This document shows positions 50,428-59,951 of a stretch of DNA of 64,000 bases, one piece after another. A program made the translations under genes and the position numbers. The stretch spans positions 23,828 through 87,827 of the forward strand of contig CACBXQ010000004.1 in the NCBI GenBank assembly GCA_902543245.1, written 5' to 3'. Under the pieces are notes generated by a model. It had not been told where the DNA came from. It saw only the letters and a program-made list of their open reading frames with translations, and made no database searches. Source of the DNA: an uncultured Pelagibacteraceae bacterium. Lineage in GTDB: Bacteria; Pseudomonadota; Alphaproteobacteria; Pelagibacterales; Pelagibacteraceae. Within the stretch, counting starts at the first letter, position 1. Each line of letters begins with the position of its first letter.

Positions 50428-52410
50428 ATGAGAAGAAAGAAAAAAGCAAGAAAAGCTGTAATCAAAGATAAAGATAAAGAATTAATATTAAAGACTAAAT
50501 CAGAGTGGATCAAAAATGCTTTAGTCAATAAAACAAAATATCAAAAAAAATATTCTGATTCATTAAAAAACAACAATGAATTTTGGAAAAAAGAAGGAAA
50601 AAGAATTACGTGGATAAAGCCTTATAAGAAAATTAAAAATGTTAAGTATAGTAAAAAAGAAGTAAAAATTAAATGGTATGAAGATGGTACGCTGAATGCC
50701 AGTGCTAACTGTATTGATAGACATTTAAAAGATAAAAAAGATAAAACAGCAATTATATGGGTTGGAGACAATCCAAAAGATCAAAAAAAAATATCTTACA
50801 AACAGTTACATCAAGAAGTGTCTAAGGCTGCAAACGGTTTAAAAAAATTAGGTATAAAAAAAGGCGATAGAGTTACAATTTATTTAACGATGATACCTGA
50901 GTTAGCATTCACTATGCTGGCTTGCGCAAGAATAGGAGCAATTCATTCAATAATTTTTGGTGGTTTTTCGGCCGACTCTATATCAGGAAGAGTTAATGAT
51001 TGCGAGTCTGAGTATATTATTACTGCGGATGAAGGTGTAAGGGGTGGAAAAACTATTCCTTTAAAAGATATTACTGATGAAGCATTATTAAATTGTCCTA
51101 ATGTTAAAAAATGTATCGTAGTAAAAAGGACTGGTAATCAAGTAAATTGGGTTAATGGAAGAGACGTTTGGTATAACGAAATGACAAAAGGTGTATCAAA
51201 TAAATGTGAACCTGAGGAAATGAGTGCAGAAGATCCTTTGTTTATTTTATATACATCAGGATCGACTGGTAAGCCTAAAGGGGTTTTGCATACAACAGGT
51301 GGTTATATGGTTTATGCGTCTATGACTCATCAATATATTTTTAATTATAAACCAAAAGATATTTATTGGTGTACAGCAGATATTGGTTGGGTTACTGGTC
51401 ATAGCTATATTGTTTATGGTCCTTTAGCTAACGGGGCGACAACGATAATGTTTGAAGGAATTCCAACATATCCAGATAGCTCTAGATGGTGGCAAATAGT
51501 CGATAAATACAAAGTAAATATTTTTTACACTGCGCCAACAGCTATTAGAGCTTTAATGAGAGAAGGTGATAAACCATTAAAGAAAACCTCAAGAAAATCA
51601 CTTAAATTACTCGGAACTGTTGGGGAACCAATAAATCCTGAGGCATGGATGTGGTATTACAAAACTGTAGGTAATTCGAAATGTCCTATAGTTGATACTT
51701 GGTGGCAGACAGAAACTGGAGGAATATTAATTAGTCCTCAAACTGGAGCAATAAATTTAAAACCTGGTTCAGCAACAAAACCTTTTTATGGAATTAGACC
51801 AGCAATTGTAGATAAAAATGGAAAAGAAATTAAAGGTGCTGGTGAAGGTAGATTATGTATTACACAATCTTGGCCTGGACAAATGAGAACAGTTTATGGA
51901 GATCATCAAAGATTTATTGATACTTATTTTTCACAATTCGATGGAAAATATTTTACTGGGGACGGTGCCAGAAGAGATAAAGATGGATACTACTGGATAA
52001 CAGGAAGAGTAGACGATGTAATAATAGTATCAGGACATAATTTAGGAACAGCTGAAATTGAAAGTGCATTTGTAGCTCATCCAAAAGTTGCAGAAGCTGC
52101 TGTAGTTGGATATCCACATGATATTAAGGGAAATGGATTATATTGTTATGTAACTTTAAATGTTGGGGAAGAACATAATTTAGACCTTGAAAGAGAATTA
52201 AAGCTCTGGGTTAGGAAACAAATTGGTCCACTTGCAACCCCAGATATTATTCATTTCTCACCAGGACTTCCTAAGACAAGATCTGGTAAGATTATGAGAA
52301 GAATTTTAAGAAAGATTGCTGCGAATGAACATGGTCAACTCGGCGATACAACCACTTTAGCAGATCCTAGTGTAGTTAATAGCTTAGTTGAAAATAGAAA
52401 AAATATTTAA
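50428..52410 (+). CDS. acs: Acetyl-CoA synthetase
   Basis: 660 aa; [55 protein letters not shown]. Confidence 0.96.
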   Translation: MRRKKKARKAVIKDKDKELILKTKSEWIKNALVNKTKYQKKYSDSLKNNNEFWKKEGKRITWIKPYKKIKNVKYSKKEVKIKWYEDGTLNASANCIDRHLKDKKDKTAIIWVGDNPKDQKKISYKQLHQEVSKAANGLKKLGIKKGDRVTIYLTMIPELAFTMLACARIGAIHSIIFGGFSADSISGRVNDCESEYIITADEGVRGGKTIPLKDITDEALLNCPNVKKCIVVKRTGNQVNWVNGRDVWYNEMTKGVSNKCEPEEMSAEDPLFILYTSGSTGKPKGVLHTTGGYMVYASMTHQYIFNYKPKDIYWCTADIGWVTGHSYIVYGPLANGATTIMFEGIPTYPDSSRWWQIVDKYKVNIFYTAPTAIRALMREGDKPLKKTSRKSLKLLGTVGEPINPEAWMWYYKTVGNSKCPIVDTWWQTETGGILISPQTGAINLKPGSATKPFYGIRPAIVDKNGKEIKGAGEGRLCITQSWPGQMRTVYGDHQRFIDTYFSQFDGKYFTGDGARRDKDGYYWITGRVDDVIIVSGHNLGTAEIESAFVAHPKVAEAAVVGYPHDIKGNGLYCYVTLNVGEEHNLDLERELKLWVRKQIGPLATPDIIHFSPGLPKTRSGKIMRRILRKIAANEHGQLGDTTTLADPSVVNSLVENRKNI

Positions 52411-53033
52411 ATACTTATTAATTTTAAAAATTCTTTTTCAATATTTTCCCATTTTAATATCATAGAGTTTAAAACAATTTTTCTGTCTAAAGTTTTTAGA
52501 TCCTCTGCAACTGGTGCCCACTTGTAAAGTGCTAAAGCACTTTCATTAAACGGCCAAGACCTATAATATGTTGACCAATCAATTTTTTTTAATCTTTCGC
52601 TAAAAGTTTCACGAGCATTTGCTACAACATCAGATGGCATTCCATTTTTAATTTCATTAGCAATAATAGCATCATATATTTCAGATGCTTTATTTGTATC
52701 TTGAAAATCAGAGAAAACTTTTAAATAGGACAAGCTATAGAAGGTTAAATCTTGAAGTGCTACTGAGTAAATATTCCACTTAGCCAAATTAATAGATGCT
52801 AAAAATTTTTCATCATCAAAATGAAGGACCCATTTAGTTCCCATTCTTGTTTTTAAATAACCAAACAGTGTAACTTGTGCAACCCATGCTGATTTTTTTT
52901 GAATGAATTCAGCAAGATCATCTATATTTTTAATCCTTTTCTTTGGAAGAATGGATTTAAACAATGCTAGCAAGTAAATTTTGAAATCCTCTAGCTTAAG
53001 ATCTTTCCAGTTAAATTTATATTTCAGTGCCAT
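52407..53033 (-). CDS. Conserved hypothetical protein
   Basis: 208-aa ORF, aromatic-rich, no signature I recognise; overlaps the acs stop by 4 nt tail-to-tail. Confidence 0.7.
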   Translation of the reverse strand: MALKYKFNWKDLKLEDFKIYLLALFKSILPKKRIKNIDDLAEFIQKKSAWVAQVTLFGYLKTRMGTKWVLHFDDEKFLASINLAKWNIYSVALQDLTFYSLSYLKVFSDFQDTNKASEIYDAIIANEIKNGMPSDVVANARETFSERLKKIDWSTYYRSWPFNESALALYKWAPVAEDLKTLDRKIVLNSMILKWENIEKEFLKLISI

Positions 53034-53078
53034 TTATCTACTGCTGGTTGTTTTATATTTCAAAAAACACCTTATTTC

Positions 53079-53106
53079 GAGCTTTTTTAAGGGTTTAAAA
53101 ATGCTC
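53079..53106. promoter_or_regulatory. Operator-like inverted repeat directly upstream of a -10 box in the symporter promoter region
   Basis: GAGC-T-TTTTTAA-GGGT-TTAAAAA-T-GCTC: 11 paired positions with one T-T mismatch, ending 1 nt before TATAAT. Confidence 0.65.
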
Positions 53107-53112
53107 TATAAT
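53107..53112 (+). promoter_or_regulatory. Candidate -10 (TATAAT) for the DUF4212/SSS symporter operon
   Basis: Perfect TATAAT about 40 nt upstream of ATG 53153, with a GGGAGG Shine-Dalgarno just before the start. Confidence 0.55.
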
Positions 53113-53152
53113 AAGTATGGTAACTTTTTTTAACCTATAGGGAGGAAAAAAA

Positions 53153-53419
53153 ATGTCAAAACAAGTGCAACACTGGGAAAAAACCAGAACATTGCTATTT
53201 ATAACACTGGCAATCTGGTTTGTTTTCTCAATTGGCATCTTTTTCTTCGGAGCCGAAATGGAAGCATCAAGCATAAGACCATTTGGCTATCCACTGTCAT
53301 ATTATATGACTTGTCAAGGATCTCTTGGAATTTTTGTAATACTAATTTTTTGGTTTGCTGGAAGACAAGAAAAAATTGATGAAGAATTTGGATTCTCCGA
53401 AAGAGAGGATGGCGAATGA
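53153..53419 (+). CDS. DUF4212 small subunit of sodium:solute symporter
   Basis: 88 aa; HWEKTRTLLFITLAIWFVFSIGIFFFG and FWFAGRQEKIDEEFGF motifs, upstream of SSS permease. Confidence 0.93.
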   Translation: MSKQVQHWEKTRTLLFITLAIWFVFSIGIFFFGAEMEASSIRPFGYPLSYYMTCQGSLGIFVILIFWFAGRQEKIDEEFGFSEREDGE

Positions 53420-55230
53420 TTAAAGGAAAATTTATAGATAATTTGCCTAAGGTTTACGGAATTTACACAGGAGGTTTCCTTGTATTCATAATCTTAATGG
53501 CAATAGCTGAACAAGCTGGAATGACTGCAAAAACAATAGGTATTTGTTTTGTTTCGTTCACAGTAGCTATATACGCAATAATTGGTTATCTATCACGAAC
53601 TCTACAAGTAGACGCCTACTATGTAGCTGGAAGACAAGTTCCAACAGTATTTAACGGAATGGCAACCGCAGCAGACTGGATGTCTGGTGCATCTTTTGTT
53701 GCTATGGCCGGTGGAATTTACTTTAAAGGCTATGGATATATGGCTCTACTAGTTGGATGGACTGGTGGATACGTTTTAGTTGCTTCACTACTAGCTCCGT
53801 ACTTAAGAAAATTTGGATGTTATACAGTTCCAGATTTCGTAGGAACGAGGTATGGTGGTAACGCAGCAAGACTATGTGCAGTATTAGTTTTAACAGTTGC
53901 TTCATTTACATATGTGACAGCACAGATTAATGCAACAGGAACAATTGCTTCTGTAGCATTAGACATTCCATTTGGAATTGCTGTATACGTTGGACTAGCA
54001 AGTATATTACTTTGTTCTATGCTTGGTGGAATGAGAGCAGTAACTTGGACACAGGTTGCTCAATACATTGTATTGATCATAGCTTACTTATTACCTGTAT
54101 TCTGGATCAGTAATAAAATGGGTGCTGGAATATTTCCACATCTAATGTTAGCAGATGAAGTTGCTAGAATTGCTGAACTAGAAGGTCAATTTGGTTTTGT
54201 TAAAAACTCTGCAGCTGATTTAGCAACAGTACCGAAAGGTTTAGCTGGAATTACAAAAGCTCACTCTTCGGTTAATGCAACACCTTGGGCATTTATTTCA
54301 TTAGCGGTTTGTATGATGGCTGGAACAGCTTCATTACCACACGTTATGATGAGATATTTTACAACTCCAAGTGTGAAATCAGCTAGAAGATCAGTAGGTT
54401 GGTCATTATTCTTTATCTTCCTACTTTACTCTTCTGCACCGATGTTAGCTACTTTATCAAAACTATCATTGATGGACCCAACACTTCCAACTGGAATTAT
54501 TGGTAAATCAATTGCAGATGTTCAAGCAATAGATTGGTATCAAAACTGGAACCAAGCAAACTTAATGTTCATCAGCGACTTTAACGGAAATGGAACTCTT
54601 GAATTAAACGAGTTTTTCATGGGTGGTAAAGCTGTTGTATTAGCAACGCCGGAAATTGCTGGATTACCATATGTAATTTCAGGTCTTGTTGCTGCAGGAG
54701 GTATGGCTGCTGCCATGTCAACTGCTGATGGTCTAGTTTTAGCAATCGCGAATGCTTTATCTCATGACTTGTACTACAAGATCATTGATCCTAAAGCTGA
54801 GACAGCTAAGAGATTAGTTGTTGCAAGGGTATTACTTGTAATAATTGGTTTTGCAGGAGCTACTATCGCAGCATTAGAGATACAAGGTATCTTAGGTTCG
54901 GTTATCTGGGCGTTTGACTTTGCGATGTCAGGATTGTTCTTCCCACTTGTCTTAGGAGTATGGTGGAAGAGAGCAAACGGACCAGGAGCAGTAGCAGGAA
55001 TGTTATTAGGTCTTGCATCTGGAACAGCTTACCTGATTTGGGTAAGAACTGGTGGAGCAGGATTCTGGGGTATAACTCAACTTACTTTCGGAATTGTTGG
55101 TTCGTTAGTAAGTTTAGTTGCAATGGTTGTAGTAAGTTTAATGACTGCAGCACCAGACTCAGCTACTCAAAAAATGGTTGACGAAGTTAGAGTACCAAGT
55201 GGTAAAACAGTACTTGGAAAACAACACTAA
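53416..55230 (+). CDS. Sodium:solute symporter (SSS family; ActP/VC2705-like)
   Basis: 604-aa polytopic protein; DAYYVAGRQVPTVFNGMATAADWMSGASFVAMAG, GTASLPHVMMRYFTTP, AAAMSTADGLVLAIANALSHDLYY. Confidence 0.94.
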   Translation: MIKGKFIDNLPKVYGIYTGGFLVFIILMAIAEQAGMTAKTIGICFVSFTVAIYAIIGYLSRTLQVDAYYVAGRQVPTVFNGMATAADWMSGASFVAMAGGIYFKGYGYMALLVGWTGGYVLVASLLAPYLRKFGCYTVPDFVGTRYGGNAARLCAVLVLTVASFTYVTAQINATGTIASVALDIPFGIAVYVGLASILLCSMLGGMRAVTWTQVAQYIVLIIAYLLPVFWISNKMGAGIFPHLMLADEVARIAELEGQFGFVKNSAADLATVPKGLAGITKAHSSVNATPWAFISLAVCMMAGTASLPHVMMRYFTTPSVKSARRSVGWSLFFIFLLYSSAPMLATLSKLSLMDPTLPTGIIGKSIADVQAIDWYQNWNQANLMFISDFNGNGTLELNEFFMGGKAVVLATPEIAGLPYVISGLVAAGGMAAAMSTADGLVLAIANALSHDLYYKIIDPKAETAKRLVVARVLLVIIGFAGATIAALEIQGILGSVIWAFDFAMSGLFFPLVLGVWWKRANGPGAVAGMLLGLASGTAYLIWVRTGGAGFWGITQLTFGIVGSLVSLVAMVVVSLMTAAPDSATQKMVDEVRVPSGKTVLGKQH

Positions 55231-55240
55231 GTAACTTTAT

Positions 55241-55270
55241 TTAAAGGGGCGAAAATTTTCGCCCCTTTAA
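55241..55270 (+). terminator. Probable intrinsic terminator after the symporter operon (30-nt perfect palindrome)
   Basis: TTAAAGGGGCGAAAATTTTCGCCCCTTTAA, 11 nt after the symporter stop; U-tract is weak. Confidence 0.75.
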
Positions 55271-55292
55271 AATTCTAAAATCTTTAAAACTT

Positions 55293-55643
55293 ATGTCTGC
55301 AAATTTTCATCCACTAATATACATAATCGATTATATATTAGGGATGATTATGTGGACTTTAATCGGCAGAGTTGCAATGAATATATTTCAGAAAGAGGAC
55401 TCAGGTTTTTTCTTTATGAAAATTTTTGTAAAAATAACAAATCCATTAATTAGTATTTTTAAGCCTATCACTCCACAATTTATTATCAGACCTCTAGTTC
55501 CCTTATATGTTGCATGGTTTTTTTATATGATTAGATTTTATTTGATGCCTTATCTAATGGGCTATTCTGTCATGGGAATGCTATCTTTTCCTCTAGAAAG
55601 TGAAATAGCTAGAGAAATATATCGAATTTTTAGTAAAAATTAA
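55293..55643 (+). CDS. YggT-like membrane protein
   Basis: 116 aa; LGMIMWTLIGRVAMNIF, KITNPLISIFKPITPQFI. Confidence 0.75.
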   Translation: MSANFHPLIYIIDYILGMIMWTLIGRVAMNIFQKEDSGFFFMKIFVKITNPLISIFKPITPQFIIRPLVPLYVAWFFYMIRFYLMPYLMGYSVMGMLSFPLESEIAREIYRIFSKN

Positions 55644-55685
55644 TTCAAATTAAAAAATAAAATTGATACTAGTAATAAGTAATCA

Positions 55686-56345
55686 ATGAAAAAAATTAAA
55701 ATATCACCTTCTATTCTTTCCGCAGATTTTAGCAATCTTAGAAATGAAATAAAAAGACTACAAACCGGTGGAGCAGATCTGATACACGTAGATGTAATGG
55801 ATGGGCATTTCGTGCCTAATTTAACAATTGGTCCACCAGTGATAAGTGCACTAAGAAAATACACAAAAGTCCCATTTGATGTACACTTAATGATATCTCC
55901 AGTTCACAAATATATTAAAGATTATGCTTTAGCTGGCGCTGATATAATAACAATACATCCTGAGGCAACTAAAAATTTAAGTAGTTCAATTAAATTAATT
56001 AAAAAATTAAAAAAAAAAGTTGGACTGTCACTTAATCCTAATACCAAAATAGATGTAATTAAAAAATATCTTAAATCAATAGATCTAGTTCTAATTATGA
56101 GTGTTTATCCAGGCTTTGGTGGGCAGAAATTTATAGTCAGGACCTTGGATAAAATTAAAAAATTAAACAAAATTAAAAATGAAAAGAGTCTTAAATTTGA
56201 TATTGAAGTAGATGGGGGAATTAATTTTCAAAATTCTAAAGATGTCATAAACGCAGGTGCCAATATTTTGGTTTCTGGAACAACAATTTTTAAAGATAAC
56301 AATGGTAATATTAAAAAGAATATAAAGAAACTTAAATTAGCTTAA
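55686..56345 (+). CDS. rpe: Ribulose-phosphate 3-epimerase
   Basis: 219 aa; SPSILSADFSNL, HVDVMDGHFVPNLTIGPPV, MSVYPGFGGQKFI, EVDGGIN. Confidence 0.97.
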   Translation: MKKIKISPSILSADFSNLRNEIKRLQTGGADLIHVDVMDGHFVPNLTIGPPVISALRKYTKVPFDVHLMISPVHKYIKDYALAGADIITIHPEATKNLSSSIKLIKKLKKKVGLSLNPNTKIDVIKKYLKSIDLVLIMSVYPGFGGQKFIVRTLDKIKKLNKIKNEKSLKFDIEVDGGINFQNSKDVINAGANILVSGTTIFKDNNGNIKKNIKKLKLA

Positions 56346-56353
56346 TTTAGTTA

Positions 56354-57976
56354 ATGATAAATAAAAAAACATTTAATTTCTTAAACCAATTTAACTCTTT
56401 TTTTAACAATATTTTTAGAGATTTTTACCTTAATTCAAAATTTTATAACAACAAGATTTCCAAAATAACAAATAGGACCTTAGAATATAAACCAAGTCTT
56501 AATCTCTTGGATTGTATAATTAATCAAGAAAATAAAAAAACAAAAGTTGAAGAACTTTATTTAAATTCAATTTGGGACTATAAAAATTCTAATACAAATT
56601 CTGAAAAAAAACTTCATAGTTTTTTTTGGTTATTTAGTCTTGATTTAAAGTCATCAAAAAATATTACACAGAGTGTAATTTTAAATTGGATTAAAAAGAA
56701 TGAAACTTATGAAAAAAATAAATGGGAAATTGATACACTTTCAAAAAGAGTAATATCTTGGATATCTTCTGCAAAATTAACTTACGAAGATAGTGATGAT
56801 AATTATAAGTATAGATTTAATTCAATGATCCAAAAACAAATCAATCATCTTATCTATGAAATTAATAAATCAAAGTGGGTAGATGATAAAATGATTGGAT
56901 GTGCTGCCATAATTCTTGCTGGACTTGCATACAATGAAAAAGATAAATATTTAACCTTTGGTCTAAATTTATTGAAAAAAATTATTAATATTTCATTTGA
57001 TAAAGAAGGTTTCCCAAAAACAAGAAATATACAACAACTTATATTTTATTTGAAATACTTTGTATTAATAAGAGAATGGCTAAAAGAATCACAGGTGAAT
57101 ATACCTGGGTATTTAGATGAAATAATATTTTATCAGGGAAATTCATATAATCTATTTTGTGAAGAAAATGATAACAGTTTTTTATTTAATGGGAATAATC
57201 TATTTAAATTTAAAGAGTTAAGTAAATATTTATCAAATCATGGATATAAATTTTCGAATAATACGAATGAAATAGGAGGTTATGCAATTTTAAAAAATAA
57301 AAAGAATGCAGTTATTATGGATATTGGACCTTCTCCAGATAGACAATTCTCAAAGAACTACCAGAGTGGAGCGCTATCTTTTGAAATTTTATCAAATAAT
57401 TATAAATTAATATCTAATTCAGGTTACTTCAAAAAAAAAAATCATAAATTAAATTCTATATCAAGATCATCTGCAGCTCAAAGTACTTTAATAATTGATA
57501 ATCATTCATCCTGTAAAATAGATACAGTAAGTCATGAAGTTAAACAGGGATTAAGAATAATAAATAAAAAAGTCAAACAAGAAAAAAACTATTGGAAAAT
57601 TGTTTCATCTCATGATGGTTACTTAAAAAGATATGGTGTTATCCATGAGAGAAAGATTGAATTTTTTGTAAAAGATAAAAAATTTGTTGGTCACGACACA
57701 TTATTTAAAAAAAGAAATCAAAAAAAAAATAATTTTGAAATAAGATTTCATATTTTGCCAGAAACTAAAATAATGAAAACTCAAGATGAAAAATCAATTT
57801 TAATTGATTTAAATGGAGAAGGATGGCGATTTTCTTGCCCAGGTCACTTGATTCATATTGAAACTGGACTATATTTTGGTAGGAAAAACACATTCACTGA
57901 AAACCAAAATTTTTTTATTTCTGGGATAACGTCTAATGAAGATCAAATTATAAAATGGGAATTAAATAAAATTTAA
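56354..57976 (+). CDS. Heparinase II/III family protein
   Basis: 540 aa; N-terminal helical toroid then beta-rich part with YAILKNKKNAVIMDIGPSPDRQFSKNYQSGALSFEIL and SAAQSTLIIDNHSSC motifs; typical rpe-[this]-purH neighbourhood. Confidence 0.82.
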   Translation: MINKKTFNFLNQFNSFFNNIFRDFYLNSKFYNNKISKITNRTLEYKPSLNLLDCIINQENKKTKVEELYLNSIWDYKNSNTNSEKKLHSFFWLFSLDLKSSKNITQSVILNWIKKNETYEKNKWEIDTLSKRVISWISSAKLTYEDSDDNYKYRFNSMIQKQINHLIYEINKSKWVDDKMIGCAAIILAGLAYNEKDKYLTFGLNLLKKIINISFDKEGFPKTRNIQQLIFYLKYFVLIREWLKESQVNIPGYLDEIIFYQGNSYNLFCEENDNSFLFNGNNLFKFKELSKYLSNHGYKFSNNTNEIGGYAILKNKKNAVIMDIGPSPDRQFSKNYQSGALSFEILSNNYKLISNSGYFKKKNHKLNSISRSSAAQSTLIIDNHSSCKIDTVSHEVKQGLRIINKKVKQEKNYWKIVSSHDGYLKRYGVIHERKIEFFVKDKKFVGHDTLFKKRNQKKNNFEIRFHILPETKIMKTQDEKSILIDLNGEGWRFSCPGHLIHIETGLYFGRKNTFTENQNFFISGITSNEDQIIKWELNKI

Positions 57977-59514
57977 TGAAAAAAATAAAAAGAGCTTTAA
58001 TTTCTGTTTCAAATAAACAAAATTTAAAAAAATTATTAAGTACTCTTAAAAAATATAATGTGGAAATTATTAGCTCTGGTGGAACTTTTAAAGAAATCAA
58101 AAAACTGGGTTATAAATGTATTGAAGTATCTAATTATACAAACTCACCAGAAATATTAGGTGGCAGAGTAAAGACACTTCATCCAAAAATTCACGGTGGA
58201 ATACTTAATATAAGAAGTAACAAAACTCATCAGAAAGATATTAAGGAAAATGAATTTGGAAAGATTGATTTAGTAATTGTAAATTTCTACCCTTTTGAAA
58301 AAATAATTCAGTCATCAAATAACCATGATAAGATTATAGAAAATATTGATATTGGCGGTCCAACATTAGTTAGATCAGCAGCAAAAAACTTTAAGTATGT
58401 TACTGTCATAACCAATCCTGATCAATATTCAGAACTAATCAAACAGATGAGATTTCTAAACGGAAGTACCTCTTTTGAATTTAGAAAAAAACTTTCAAGT
58501 GAAGCATTTTCAGATACAAGTTACTACGACTCACTTATATCAAATTATTTTAATAAAATTAATGGTATTGAATTTCCAAAGAAAAAGGTTATTGGCTCAA
58601 AAATAATAGATAAATTTAGATATGGAGAAAATCCACATCAACAGGGTGCCCTATATTCAAGCTCTGATAATTTTAAACTAAAACAACTAAATGGAAAAAA
58701 GTTAAGTTATAATAATTACAACGATATATTTGCTGCACTTGAAATAAGCAAATCTCTTCCAAAAAATACTGGCACTGTAATTATAAAACATACAAATCCT
58801 TGTGGTGTATCTATAATTAAAGATAAATTAAAAAGCTTTTTAGGAGCTTTTAAGTGTGATCCTAAAAGCGCATTTGGAGGCATAGTCTCATGTAACTTTA
58901 TTATGAGTAAAAAAGTTGCATTAGAAGTTCAAAAAATATTTCTAGAGGTAATTATTGCTAATGGTTATGATAAAGAAGCATTAAAAATTTTAAAAAGGAA
59001 AAAAAATTTACGAATAATAGATGCTAAAGATTATAAACCAGTTGAAACTAAAAGTTTTGTCTCAAACTTAGATTCTACATTACATCAATCAATAGATAAT
59101 ATAATATTTAATAAAAATAATTTTAAAATTGTTTCAAAGGTTAAACCAAGCTCTACACAATTTAGAGATTTAATTTTTGCTTTCAATATATGCAGATTTG
59201 TAAAATCTAATGCAATTGTATTAGCAAAAGAATTGAATACTCTTGGGATTGGTTCAGGTCAACCAAGTAGACTAGATAGTTGTAAAATTGCAGTAGATAA
59301 AATGAATAAATTTCAATCAAAAAATATCCATGATATTGTTGCTGCCTCAGATGCTTTTTTTCCTTTTGTAGATGGAATAGAAAAATTAGTTCAAGCTGGA
59401 GCTACAGCAATTGTACAACCTTATGGATCTATAAGAGACAAAGAAATAATTAAATTTGCAAATCAGACTAAGGTTGCTCTTGTTTTTTCAAAAACAAGAC
59501 ATTTTAAGCACTAA
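57976..59514 (+). CDS. purH: Bifunctional AICAR formyltransferase/IMP cyclohydrolase
   Basis: 512 aa; ALISVSNKQNL, GGRVKTLHPKIHGGIL, RYGENPHQQGALY, IKHTNPCGVS. Confidence 0.98.
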   Translation: MKKIKRALISVSNKQNLKKLLSTLKKYNVEIISSGGTFKEIKKLGYKCIEVSNYTNSPEILGGRVKTLHPKIHGGILNIRSNKTHQKDIKENEFGKIDLVIVNFYPFEKIIQSSNNHDKIIENIDIGGPTLVRSAAKNFKYVTVITNPDQYSELIKQMRFLNGSTSFEFRKKLSSEAFSDTSYYDSLISNYFNKINGIEFPKKKVIGSKIIDKFRYGENPHQQGALYSSSDNFKLKQLNGKKLSYNNYNDIFAALEISKSLPKNTGTVIIKHTNPCGVSIIKDKLKSFLGAFKCDPKSAFGGIVSCNFIMSKKVALEVQKIFLEVIIANGYDKEALKILKRKKNLRIIDAKDYKPVETKSFVSNLDSTLHQSIDNIIFNKNNFKIVSKVKPSSTQFRDLIFAFNICRFVKSNAIVLAKELNTLGIGSGQPSRLDSCKIAVDKMNKFQSKNIHDIVAASDAFFPFVDGIEKLVQAGATAIVQPYGSIRDKEIIKFANQTKVALVFSKTRHFKH

Positions 59515-59849
59515 ATAATTTTATCAATTTTTGCAGCTAAAACAAAATCACTTTCATGAAGACCCCTTATTGCATGTGTAAAAATCTTTATCTTTGCATA
59601 ACCCCATCCAAACCATATATCTGGATGATGACCTTCTTCTTCAGCTAAATTTCCAACCTTATTCACAAAATTTTGGCTATCAACGAAATTTTCAAACTTA
59701 AATTCTTTAATTAAATAGTAAATTTTATCTTCATTTGATTTTACATCCCAACCATCAACTTTTTTTAAATATTTATGTATTTCGGTAGTATCAAAACTTG
59801 GAATACCACCTTCGCAAGGAATACATTTTTTATCTGCTAAATCACTCAT
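59511..59849 (-). CDS. phhB: Pterin-4a-carbinolamine dehydratase
   Basis: Trimmed start MSDLADKKCIPCEGGIPSF; HHPDIWFGWGYAKIKIFTHAIRGL. The ORF-track start at 59924 lies inside tRNA-Gly. Confidence 0.93.
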   Translation of the reverse strand: MSDLADKKCIPCEGGIPSFDTTEIHKYLKKVDGWDVKSNEDKIYYLIKEFKFENFVDSQNFVNKVGNLAEEEGHHPDIWFGWGYAKIKIFTHAIRGLHESDFVLAAKIDKII

Positions 59850-59863
59850 AATTTTCCTATTCT

Positions 59864-59938
59864 TGGAGCGGGCAATGGGACTCGAACCCACGACCTTCTC
59901 GTTGGCAACGAGACGCTCTACCACTGAGCTATGCCCGC
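59864..59938 (-). tRNA. tRNA-Gly (anticodon GCC), CCA encoded
   Basis: GCGGGCATAGCTCAGTGGTAGAGCGTCTCGTTGCCAACGAGAAGGTCGTGGGTTCGAACCCCATTGCCCGCTCCA; intact cloverleaf, 7-bp acceptor, anticodon loop TTGCCAA. Confidence 0.97.
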
Positions 59939-59951
59939 ATTTATTTATGTA

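Noticed and set aside
59850-59924. N-terminal 25 residues of the 137-aa phhB ORF (MVERLVANEKVVGSSPIARSKNRKI)
   Set aside because: This segment is translated through tRNA-Gly; the true start is most likely ATG 59849.
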